From Bacteroides sp. (GTDB taxonomy: Bacteria; Bacteroidota; Bacteroidia; Bacteroidales; Bacteroidaceae), in contig JAGOOC010000009.1 of the NCBI GenBank assembly GCA_017992695.1, positions 1-36,933 of the forward strand: DNA of 36,933 nt, given 5' to 3'. Below the pieces are notes generated by a model. It was not told the origin of the DNA. It did not search any database and saw nothing but the letters and a program-made list of their open reading frames with translations. Numbering within the stretch: the first letter of the stretch is position 1; every line of letters starts with the position of its first letter. Positions 25,687 to 32,334 of this stretch are shown piece by piece. The position numbers and the translations under genes were made by a program.

Positions 25687-26745
25687 TTAATAGGTCATAC
25701 GAAGACCACAAACAAGATTTACATTCGTTGGTCGCTCGGTACGTACGGAGCGCTGTTTTGATTCGGTTCGGAAGTGATGTGAAACCGTTGGTTCGGCAAA
25801 CAGTGCTATTCGATCATTAACCTTATAATCTATTCCAACGCCACCCATAACAGCCAGTTGAATGGGTTCGTCCTTCAACTTATGACTTGGTGCACCCGCT
25901 ATGCATTTATCCGCAATACCTCCGATAAGACCATAAAGGCTCACTTTATTCGTTTGAACAAGCGTCACGTTCATCTTTAGCGGAATGCCTATATAATGTA
26001 AATTCTTTGCCTGAGACCCCAAGTTCGTATATTGCAACCCTGTCTCTATAGCCAAATAGTTGTTTAACTGACGCTCTACAGTTAATGCTCCGGTGATGGG
26101 CATTCCGGACGTACCGTTACCTGTCGGAATCGAGGTGCCAACAGCCATCTTAAGTGCCCAGTAACGGGCTTTGGCTGATGCTGTTTGAACAGCTGCAGGC
26201 GATTCTTGTTCAACAGGAGCAGTTGTTTGTTCATCAGACTTTCCGGCTTTCCACAGTTCGCTGTCACGACGACTCACTCGATCAGTGCCTCGATGCATAG
26301 TTGAATTTATGGAGATACTTACCGACATAGATACTGTTATCGAAGCAGAATCTTCTCCGGTATCAGGATAAGGTATATACCCAACCGGTTTTTGGAAGGC
26401 TATTTGGGGTAATATAGGTTTAGGTTGAACGGGCTGTGTTACCTGCTTCACTCCATCGTTGCTGAGCGAACCTCCATTAGCCACAGCTACTTGAATGAAA
26501 GCCTCCTCTATCTCTTCTTTCGGTGAGAAATATAAAAAAGCAGCCGAGGAAGCAGCCAAAACCAGCAACACAGAGGCTGCCGCCATGATACGGGTAAACA
26601 ACAGACGACGATGATGGCAAGTAGCCAATCCCTGATTCAGTTCCTCCCAGAACCCCTCCCGTACGGGTGTCTCTGCATCGTTCAGATGCGAGCGGAAGAA
26701 ATCGGTTAGTTCATCATTTTCTCTCTTCATTCTTTCTGTATTCAT
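25687..26745 (-). CDS. Second dual membrane-spanning anti-sigma/beta-barrel protein (Dma family)
   Basis: This 352-aa paralogue of the protein at 3300-4562 has the same plan. A charged cytoplasmic part (1-48) contains the PVREGFWEELNQGL motif, a transmembrane helix lies near 51-73, and a low-complexity Gln/Pro/Ser/Thr segment covers 74-195. A C-terminal barrel begins near YWALKMAVG and ends RMTY. Shared barrel landmarks with the first copy are LHYIGIPLK, a single Cys in ADKC, QLAVMGGVG and LFAEP. Its ATG lies inside the sigma gene: the overlap is 32 nt, or 17 nt if Met6 (26730) is used, so translation is coupled. The established Dma model predicts that an outer-membrane signal releases the sigma factor; the ligand is unknown. 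Confidence 0.82.
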   Translation of the reverse strand: MNTERMKRENDELTDFFRSHLNDAETPVREGFWEELNQGLATCHHRRLLFTRIMAAASVLLVLAASSAAFLYFSPKEEIEEAFIQVAVANGGSLSNDGVKQVTQPVQPKPILPQIAFQKPVGYIPYPDTGEDSASITVSMSVSISINSTMHRGTDRVSRRDSELWKAGKSDEQTTAPVEQESPAAVQTASAKARYWALKMAVGTSIPTGNGTSGMPITGALTVERQLNNYLAIETGLQYTNLGSQAKNLHYIGIPLKMNVTLVQTNKVSLYGLIGGIADKCIAGAPSHKLKDEPIQLAVMGGVGIDYKVNDRIALFAEPTVSHHFRTESKQRSVRTERPTNVNLVCGLRMTY

Positions 26746-27253
26746 TAATTTTCTTAACTAACAAACATTTGGCACGATGCAGTTGCGAAGTAGATGAATG
26801 CTCTTTGATGTGTAGCATCCCAGCTATTTCTTTGTGCGATTTCTCCTCAAACACATAAAGGTTAAACACCGTTCGGCAACCATCAGGCAGTTGAGCCACG
26901 AAAGCTAACAACTGCTCTTCGGATATTCCGCTGTTGTCTCCTGTCTCAGAGTGATCGGGCACATCGGGCAACTGCTCTTCATATACCATCCATTGGTTGA
27001 CCCGTTTCTGCTTACGCAAGTAGTCAATGGCCTGTGTTACCATCACTCTCGTGATCCAAGTAGCAAGCGAAGATTCACCCCGAAAGTTGAAACGAGTAAA
27101 AATCTTGATAAATCCATCGTGTAACACATCATGGGCCGCATCCATATCACCTGTATAGCGATAACATACCGCCAGCATTCGATTCGAATAGAGGGTATAA
27201 AGTCTCTTTCGGGCCGAATCACTTCCAGCCCGACACTCCTTTATGAGCTCCAT
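26714..27253 (-). CDS. ECF sigma factor of the second Dma-type cassette
   Basis: This two-domain sigma factor has 179 aa if it starts at Met24 of the open frame (MELIKECRAGSD), which lines up with the start of the first cassette's sigma factor; ATG at 27322 would add 23 residues. Region 2 includes LYTLYSNRML, DAAHDVLHDGFIKIF and TWITRVMVTQAIDYLRK; region 4 includes LPDGCRTVFNLYVFEEKSHKEI and KEHSSTSQLHRAK. It closely matches the das1-like factor. Its 3' end overlaps the anti-sigma gene. The alternative ATG lies within a stable hairpin, which argues for the shorter protein. No TAnnTTTG promoter was found upstream, unlike the first cassette. Confidence 0.85.
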   Translation of the reverse strand: MELIKECRAGSDSARKRLYTLYSNRMLAVCYRYTGDMDAAHDVLHDGFIKIFTRFNFRGESSLATWITRVMVTQAIDYLRKQKRVNQWMVYEEQLPDVPDHSETGDNSGISEEQLLAFVAQLPDGCRTVFNLYVFEEKSHKEIAGMLHIKEHSSTSQLHRAKCLLVKKINEYRKNEERK

Positions 27254-27293
27254 CTCGTTTTCCAATGTATATGCGTTTTTTACGGACACCTCT

Positions 27294-27337
27294 CTGCGTC
27301 GTTTGTTTATTAGACGCAGCATTCGGCAGAATGCTGC
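27294..27337 (-). promoter_or_regulatory. Two mutually exclusive hairpins before the second sigma gene
   Basis: Stem 1 pairs GCAGCATTC (27316-27324) with GAATGCTGC (27329-27337) around a 4-nt loop. Stem 2 pairs CTGCGTC (27294-27300) with GACGCAG (27313-27319) around a 12-nt loop. Both need bases 27316-27319, so they cannot form together. They lie 40-85 nt upstream of the preferred start (27253) and could be an attenuator-like leader. Function is inferred from pairing alone. Confidence 0.5.
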
Positions 27338-27382
27338 AAGAAGAAAATAAAAAAGAAGTTAAAGAGTAATCTTTTACTATTG

Positions 27383-27447
27383 AATTGTGCCAATACGTCT
27401 TGGTTGTTCGTCTCAATGTCGCACATCCAAGCCATATTGGCACAGTT
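27383..27447. terminator. Large stem-loop between nadC and the second sigma gene
   Basis: TGTGCCAATA (27386-27395) pairs with TATTGGCACA (27435-27444), with further pairs outside. A nested stem CTTGG (27399-27403)/CCAAG (27427-27431) is separated by a small internal loop. It starts 27 nt after the nadC stop and may end that transcript, but no T-run follows on the minus strand, so a structured leader is also possible. Confidence 0.45.
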
Positions 27448-27473
27448 ATAATGAGTCTATTGACATCGCGTAA

Positions 27474-28313
27474 TTAGCAGGCCTTAAAACTCATATCAAG
27501 CCCTTTTACCGAATGAGTAAGAGCCCCTACCGAGATATAATCGACACCACATTCGGCGTAATCGCGCAAGGTATCGAACGTAATGCCACCCGACGATTCT
27601 GTTTCATACCGCCCACCAATAAGGTCAACAGCTTTTTTCGTATTCTCGGGTGTAAAGTTATCGAGCATGATGCGGTCTACTCCACCTAAGTCTAACACTT
27701 GCTGTAATTCGTCAAAGTTGCGCACTTCGATTTCAATCTTTAAATCTTTGCCTTTCTCTTTGCAATACTCCTTGGCGCGAAGAATGGCTTTGTCTATTCC
27801 TCCGGCAAAATCAACGTGATTGTCTTTCAGCAGAATCATATCAAACAGTCCGATGCGGTGATTCACACCTCCTCCTATTTTCACGGCTGCTTTTTCAAGC
27901 ATACGAAGTCCCGGAGTTGTTTTGCGCGTATCCAGCACACGGGTACGGGTGCCTTCGAGCTGCTTCACATACTTGCGTGTCATGGTAGCAATGCCACTCA
28001 TGCGTTGCATTACATTTAGCATCAAGCGCTCGGTTTGAAGCAGCGATTGAATTTTTCCTTCGACTACCATAACGATGTCTCCCGGTTTCACTTCGGCACC
28101 ATCGTTCATAAATACCTCAACCTTCATGGTCGGATCAAAGCGATGAAAAATCTCTTTCGCTACCTCCACACCGGCCAACACACCGGTCTCTTTAATTAAA
28201 AGCTTAGATTTTCCCATTGCCGTAGCGGGAATGCACGAAAGGGTGGTATGATCGCCATCTCCTATATCTTCAGCAAAAGCGAGGTCAATCAGTCTGTCTA
28301 TTAAATCATTCAT
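27474..28313 (-). CDS. nadC: Nicotinate-nucleotide pyrophosphorylase (carboxylating)
   Basis: NadC converts quinolinate and PRPP to nicotinate mononucleotide, carbon dioxide and pyrophosphate in de novo NAD synthesis. The protein, 279 aa from ATG 28313, has the family motifs LAFAEDIGDGDHTT, LDTRKTTPGLR, EKAAVKIGGGVNHR and DMILLKDNH, plus the C-terminal SGGI and VGALTHS phosphate-binding segments. An upstream TTG (28325) in frame is less likely. The start overlaps the end of the DUF4783-type gene by 8 nt. No nadA or nadB gene is in the window. Confidence 0.96.
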   Translation of the reverse strand: MNDLIDRLIDLAFAEDIGDGDHTTLSCIPATAMGKSKLLIKETGVLAGVEVAKEIFHRFDPTMKVEVFMNDGAEVKPGDIVMVVEGKIQSLLQTERLMLNVMQRMSGIATMTRKYVKQLEGTRTRVLDTRKTTPGLRMLEKAAVKIGGGVNHRIGLFDMILLKDNHVDFAGGIDKAILRAKEYCKEKGKDLKIEIEVRNFDELQQVLDLGGVDRIMLDNFTPENTKKAVDLIGGRYETESSGGITFDTLRDYAECGVDYISVGALTHSVKGLDMSFKAC

Positions 28314-28698
28314 TGGTTTTATCAATTCTTATTTGATGAATTAAATATTTGTTTTGCACTCTTTTGAAAAAGCAATTCACACGAAAGTCTCCGTTGGCAG
28401 TAGTCAGCGTACCAATAACGAAACTCGACCCGTCGCGTTTGCCTTGATGGTTTACATTGAAGCCACTCACTTTATTGTCGGCAAAAAAAGTGCCCATAGC
28501 GCCCTCAGTCGTTTTTTTATCTGCCTGAGCAGAACGATTTTGAATAATCAGTTCCACCTTGTCACCCAAATAGTTATTCAGTTCCTGCGAACTGCCTTTC
28601 TTAAAGGCTGCTATAGCCCCCGCCGGGACGTCTTGTGCTAGAAGCATACCAACGAAAAAGAAAATTCCGGCTATTGCTAAAAGTACTCGTTTTGTCAT
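28306..28698 (-). CDS. Secreted DUF4783-type protein
   Basis: This small exported protein is about 130 aa from ATG 28698 (MTKRVLLAIAGIFFF); ATGs at 28704 and 28746 are also in frame. The 28746 start would leave almost no leader after the -7 box at 28755-28762, so an inner start is preferred. The signal peptide ends near LLAQ-DVP. The mature part, about 105 residues, resembles the NTF2-like DUF4783 family of Bacteroidetes: AIAAFKKGSSQELNNYL at the start, then FFADNKVSGF and a final FFKRVQNKYLIHQIRI. The function is unknown. It overlaps nadC by 8 nt. Confidence 0.75.
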   Translation of the reverse strand: MTKRVLLAIAGIFFFVGMLLAQDVPAGAIAAFKKGSSQELNNYLGDKVELIIQNRSAQADKKTTEGAMGTFFADNKVSGFNVNHQGKRDGSSFVIGTLTTANGDFRVNCFFKRVQNKYLIHQIRIDKTNE

Positions 28699-28754
28699 AG
28701 TCATGAGTTTTTCGGGTTGTAGTTCTTTACTCAAACGTTCAACCATTGATTAGG

Positions 28755-28802
28755 CAAAGGTACACATTTATTGTAGAATACAAGAAAAAAGCACTACTTT
28801 TG
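28755..28802. promoter_or_regulatory. Interlocked divergent promoters of the DUF4783-type gene/nadC and rlmH
   Basis: Minus strand: CTTG (28784-28781), 18-nt spacer, TACCTTTG (28762-28755). Plus strand: ATTG (28770-28773), 21-nt spacer, TACTTTTG (28795-28802). The -33 boxes lie inside each other's spacers, so polymerase can occupy only one promoter at a time. Confidence 0.75.
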
Positions 28803-28826
28803 CGGTCAAATCAGAACGATATTCAC

Positions 28827-29300
28827 ATGAAAACGACCCTGCTCGTCGTAGGACGAACCGTAGAACAACATTACATTACTGCCATTAACGACTACGTTGA
28901 ACGAACCAAACACTTTATCTCATTTGATATGGAGGTGATTCCCGAACTCAAAAACACAAAGAGTTTATCGGTTGAGCAACAGAAAGAGAAGGAAGGAGAG
29001 CTTATATGCAAAGCCCTGCAACCGGGTGATGTAGTCGTATTGTTGGATGAGCATGGCAAAGAGATGCGTTCGATTGACTTCGCTCAATGGATGGGGAAAA
29101 AACTCGTTAACGTCAACAAGCGATTGGTCTTTATTATCGGCGGCCCGTACGGTTTCTCGCAGAAAGTGTACGATACGGCGAGCGAGAAAATATCCATGTC
29201 GAAGATGACTTTTTCGCATCAGATGATCCGTCTTATTTTTGTAGAGCAGATGTATCGGGCCATGACAATACTCAAGGGGGGGCCTTATCACCACGAGTAA
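28827..29300 (+). CDS. rlmH: 23S rRNA (pseudouridine(1915)-N(3))-methyltransferase
   Basis: RlmH is a SPOUT-fold enzyme that methylates pseudouridine 1915 in helix 69 of 23S rRNA. From ATG 28827 it has 157 aa, the usual length; the longer frame from 28746 includes promoter sequence and is rejected. Motifs are LLDEHGKEMRSIDFA, the SAM-binding knot FIIGGPYGFS, and the C-terminal MTFSHQMIRLIFVEQMYRA with GGPYHHE. The last 13 nt overlap the convergent STN gene. Confidence 0.96.
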   Translation: MKTTLLVVGRTVEQHYITAINDYVERTKHFISFDMEVIPELKNTKSLSVEQQKEKEGELICKALQPGDVVVLLDEHGKEMRSIDFAQWMGKKLVNVNKRLVFIIGGPYGFSQKVYDTASEKISMSKMTFSHQMIRLIFVEQMYRAMTILKGGPYHHE

Positions 29301-30859
29301 CTGCTTCCGGTCTCCTCTACTTTTGAGGTTATTTTCTCAATCGCTTCGGTCAGTGCCTCTTCTGGTGGGATTACATTGAACCCTTCCCAAAATCTCTCAT
29401 CATACTTGAAAGGAGTATCGGCAAAGACGGTGTGCGTAGGCAGTTTCTCTTTACGGGTAAAACGGGTCACTTGTTCGGTATCAATCTGACAAGTCACCAT
29501 TTCGAACCACGTGTGCAGGTTGAAACTGCCAAACAGTCGGTTCTTCTTTTTGACTTTAAACGATAAGTCGCCACGCACATGATTGATGTAATACGCATCC
29601 TTCCAAGGTTTGTACGACACGGTGTAAATCACTTGCTGTGGTGTGACACTCATGTTTCGAGCCTTTTTCTCTATGAAAACATTAGCAGTCTTACTTACGT
29701 GTTTCGGATTCACCTCAAACTGTGCCTGCAGCAAAGCACTGTTTTCGGCATCAATATAAAGTTTCCCACAAAAGTAAGGTTCATTGATGCCTTTGCGCTG
29801 TTCAAACCCCAGTACGTTGGCTACTCGATTGTTTATTACTGTGATATCACTGGAGGTATATACATAGACAGCATCCTTAGATTCAGGATCGAGAAAGTCG
29901 GGCAAATTTTTGATTAAATCAAGCTGTAAACAAGCATCAATACCCGATTTCATTTTAGTAACAAACGTATCTTTCTCTAAAGGGTTGCTGATGCTGCGCA
30001 TCTTCAAGAGTTTTACCTGATCGGTCGACAGTAGATCTTGATAAGAGGTTTTATAGACACGAAAAACGGCCTCAGTCAGATGTACAAACTTGTTGTTTCG
30101 CTCAATGCCTTCCCTATAAAAAGAGGTAAAGTAAACCGGATTAAGCGCATAGTTTTTTTCTCTAAACTCAAGCATTTCACGTAGAAGCCTCAGCGGATTA
30201 ACCACGCGAATGATAACCTCTTGCAAGGGAATCACTTTGGGCTCCAAAGTCAATGTACTGTTGTGCCCATTCAGCAACGATACCGCTACGTTTTGCGACA
30301 CATAGCCTAAATGAGAAAAACGAATAGAAGCGTTCAAGAGTGTTTCGGGTAAACGAAGTCGATACGCTCCGCTCTGATTCGTAATACTGCCCATGGAGGT
30401 ACCTTCCACACTTACCGTTCCCGATGCAATAGGTTCTTGCGAATAACGATCGCGCAACACCCCTTCAATCGTAAAATACGAGAGAGAATCCGGCTTTAAT
30501 GCGACCTGTTTAGCTACAACGGGTGCAACTGTGGGGTGATGGATTAAAAGATGATTGCCTATCACTCGAAATGCCAATTGAGTATTGCCGATAATCTCGT
30601 AAAGAGCCTGTTTAACGGTGCGCGAACCGGCTTTCAGCTTTACCATCTGTTCGTTGTTTATCAGTTTGCTGTCGTAAATAAACAGATAACCCGTCTGTTT
30701 GGATACCTGCTCCAGCCACTGATACACGGTCTGTTTACTTTTCGAGAACTGAACCATGCGATTCAACACCTCATCATCGTCAGCTCTTAGTGGAGTTGCC
30801 CCCCAAAGCAACAAACCGCAAAGTATGCCAAAAAGGCGACACATCATCTTTGTACTCAT
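29288..30859 (-). CDS. STN and carboxypeptidase-regulatory-like domain protein without TonB-receptor barrel
   Basis: This 523-aa exported protein has a signal peptide (about 1-26), an STN (secretin/TonB short N-terminal) domain near 44-110 and a CarboxypepD_reg-like beta-sandwich near 130-217. About 300 residues of unknown fold follow, with the landmarks TSFYREGIERNNKF, LYIDAEN and ERFWEGFNVIPPEEAL. STN domains of TonB-dependent transducers contact FecR-type anti-sigma factors. Here the gene lies 21 nt after fecR, but there is no plug or 22-strand barrel, and the length is about half that of a SusC-like receptor. I infer that it modulates FecR in the periplasm without being a transporter. A paralogue without STN lies at 32335-33606. 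Confidence 0.8.
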   Translation of the reverse strand: MSTKMMCRLFGILCGLLLWGATPLRADDDEVLNRMVQFSKSKQTVYQWLEQVSKQTGYLFIYDSKLINNEQMVKLKAGSRTVKQALYEIIGNTQLAFRVIGNHLLIHHPTVAPVVAKQVALKPDSLSYFTIEGVLRDRYSQEPIASGTVSVEGTSMGSITNQSGAYRLRLPETLLNASIRFSHLGYVSQNVAVSLLNGHNSTLTLEPKVIPLQEVIIRVVNPLRLLREMLEFREKNYALNPVYFTSFYREGIERNNKFVHLTEAVFRVYKTSYQDLLSTDQVKLLKMRSISNPLEKDTFVTKMKSGIDACLQLDLIKNLPDFLDPESKDAVYVYTSSDITVINNRVANVLGFEQRKGINEPYFCGKLYIDAENSALLQAQFEVNPKHVSKTANVFIEKKARNMSVTPQQVIYTVSYKPWKDAYYINHVRGDLSFKVKKKNRLFGSFNLHTWFEMVTCQIDTEQVTRFTRKEKLPTHTVFADTPFKYDERFWEGFNVIPPEEALTEAIEKITSKVEETGSSYSW

Positions 30860-30880
30860 TTCCCCTCCTACCTTTACGCA

Positions 30881-31729
30881 CTATTCCGACAATGTAAGCA
30901 CACCGTTTTTAGAGGTACACTTCAAGTTGAACGCCAAACAGATTAGTTCGGCTACCGCTTGTGGCGAATTGTCTGATAAACTAACAGTCAGCACACGTTC
31001 GCCCAAAGCGGGTGATGCCTCGAGACGCACCCCATTTCCTTGTTTGTTAACCACCCGCAAGATATCAGCCAAACGCTGGTCCTTGAAACGCATCTGCTTG
31101 GTGTAACGCGCAAACTGTTGCGCATTCTGCAGTACACTGAGTTGCAGTTTTTCAGCAAGAAGCTTAACCGTTTCTCCGGCTTTCACCTGCATGGTTTGCC
31201 CGGTTTTCTTGGAGGTTACGCGCACCAATCCGCGCTTCACGGAGAGCTCAAAAGGAGTATTCGCATCCGTTCGCACATCAAATGAAGTACCTATTACTTC
31301 GATTTTCACCTCATTGGTTTCGATCGAAAACGGGCGTACTCGGTTGCCGGTAATATCAAAAAAAGCATTGCCCGACAAGCTGACCTCTCGCTTATGGGAA
31401 GCAAAATGTTCGGGATAGCGCAGCGAGGTTTCTCCAAACAGATACACTACTGAACCATCTTCGAGCGTAGTAACCAGCGTTGAGCTCTCGTTATTGTGTT
31501 GCGTAAGCAGGTTAGGAAGCTCTTTGGGAGCATCTGGCGAAAAGTAAGCAACGGTCCCATACACACAGAAAGCAATGACCGCTACAGCAGCCAATGTCCA
31601 CTTTAACACAGCTGAGCGATGAGAAGTCGGATTGCTTGTTGTTGAGAACAAGTCCTCTTCATGCAACCGACCATACAGCTTATTCCATGCCCGATCGGTT
31701 CGTTCTCTCTCTTTTTCTATTTGAATCAT
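30881..31729 (-). CDS. FecR family anti-sigma factor
   Basis: This 282-aa protein has a cytoplasmic N terminus (1-42), one transmembrane helix (about 43-64), a periplasmic FecR domain (about 85-180, with TTLEDGSVVYLFGETSLRYP and FDVRT) and a C-terminal DUF4974-like, STN-resembling domain (about 205-280). Its start overlaps the sigma stop by 4 nt (ATGA, 31726-31729), and the STN gene follows. It should hold the sigma factor at the inner membrane until an envelope signal arrives. The C-terminal FNLKCTSKNGVLTLSE is typical of Bacteroides FecR proteins. Confidence 0.93.
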   Translation of the reverse strand: MIQIEKERERTDRAWNKLYGRLHEEDLFSTTSNPTSHRSAVLKWTLAAVAVIAFCVYGTVAYFSPDAPKELPNLLTQHNNESSTLVTTLEDGSVVYLFGETSLRYPEHFASHKREVSLSGNAFFDITGNRVRPFSIETNEVKIEVIGTSFDVRTDANTPFELSVKRGLVRVTSKKTGQTMQVKAGETVKLLAEKLQLSVLQNAQQFARYTKQMRFKDQRLADILRVVNKQGNGVRLEASPALGERVLTVSLSDNSPQAVAELICLAFNLKCTSKNGVLTLSE

Positions 31730-32277
31730 GTGGTTTGAATATAATTTTCTATTTCTTTTCGTAGCATCTGAAGCGCTTTTGTCATTTCTGCCTCTACCGT
31801 TTTAACCGATAGCGAGAGTATGGTTGCTATTTCAGCGTATTTCTTCCCTTCCAGACGATGCAATTGAAAAATATGAAGCCTGCGTTTAGGAAGTTTTGCA
31901 AGCGTTTGATCGATAAACGCTTGCAACTCCTTACACTCAAGCTGTTCTTGCGGATCGAAAGATACTTCAGAGAGAGAGGCAGACAATGTTGCTTCGCGAT
32001 AGCGACTTTTCACCTCTTCGTGTTCGCAATACTGAAGCGATTGGTTGCGTACAGCTCCATACAGGTAACTCTTGATGGAGTGAAACAACTGCAACTTCTC
32101 GCGCTCTTTCCAGAATATATAAAACAGCTCTTCAACAATCTCCTCTCCTACCTCCATGCTACCGGTAATGCTGGCTGCATACAAACAAAGCGGGGAATAA
32201 TACTGACGAAAGACCCCTTCAAAAGCCTTTACATCTCCCTCTTTTATTTTTGTCAACAGAAATAGTTCATTTAGCAT
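31726..32277 (-). CDS. ECF sigma factor, FecI-like Bacteroides-expansion type
   Basis: This 183-aa sigma factor belongs to the FecI-like group enlarged in Bacteroides and is clearly different from the two Dma-linked sigma factors. Region 2 includes AFEGVFRQYYSPLCLYA and IVEELFYIFWKERE; region 4 includes LAKLPKRRLHIFQLHRLEGKKYAEIA and LSVKTVEAEMTKALQMLRK. It is co-transcribed with fecR and the STN gene. These sigma factors normally control a SusC/SusD-like pair, but none is in this window. Confidence 0.92.
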   Translation of the reverse strand: MLNELFLLTKIKEGDVKAFEGVFRQYYSPLCLYAASITGSMEVGEEIVEELFYIFWKEREKLQLFHSIKSYLYGAVRNQSLQYCEHEEVKSRYREATLSASLSEVSFDPQEQLECKELQAFIDQTLAKLPKRRLHIFQLHRLEGKKYAEIATILSLSVKTVEAEMTKALQMLRKEIENYIQTT

Positions 32278-32307
32278 ACCAGTTGATTCTTAGCGGTTAA
32301 AGCACCT

Positions 32308-32315
32308 CAAATATA
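32308..32315 (-). promoter_or_regulatory. -7 box of the sigma-FecR-STN operon
   Basis: TATATTTG on the minus strand fits TAnnTTTG and lies 30 nt before the sigma start. Its -33 region would fall inside the end of the upstream paralogue gene. A good -33 box was not seen, so read-through from 33606 is also possible. Confidence 0.55.
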
Positions 32316-32334
32316 CGAAAAGAACGGGAAAAGA

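Noticed and set aside
27375-27395. TTGGCAC on the minus strand as a sigma-54 -24 element for the second sigma gene
   Set aside because: No TTGC element follows at the required distance, and the motif is part of the stem at 27383-27447.
28746-29300. 184-residue RlmH from 28746
   Set aside because: The extra N-terminal part spans the promoter; ATG 28827 gives the standard 157-residue protein.
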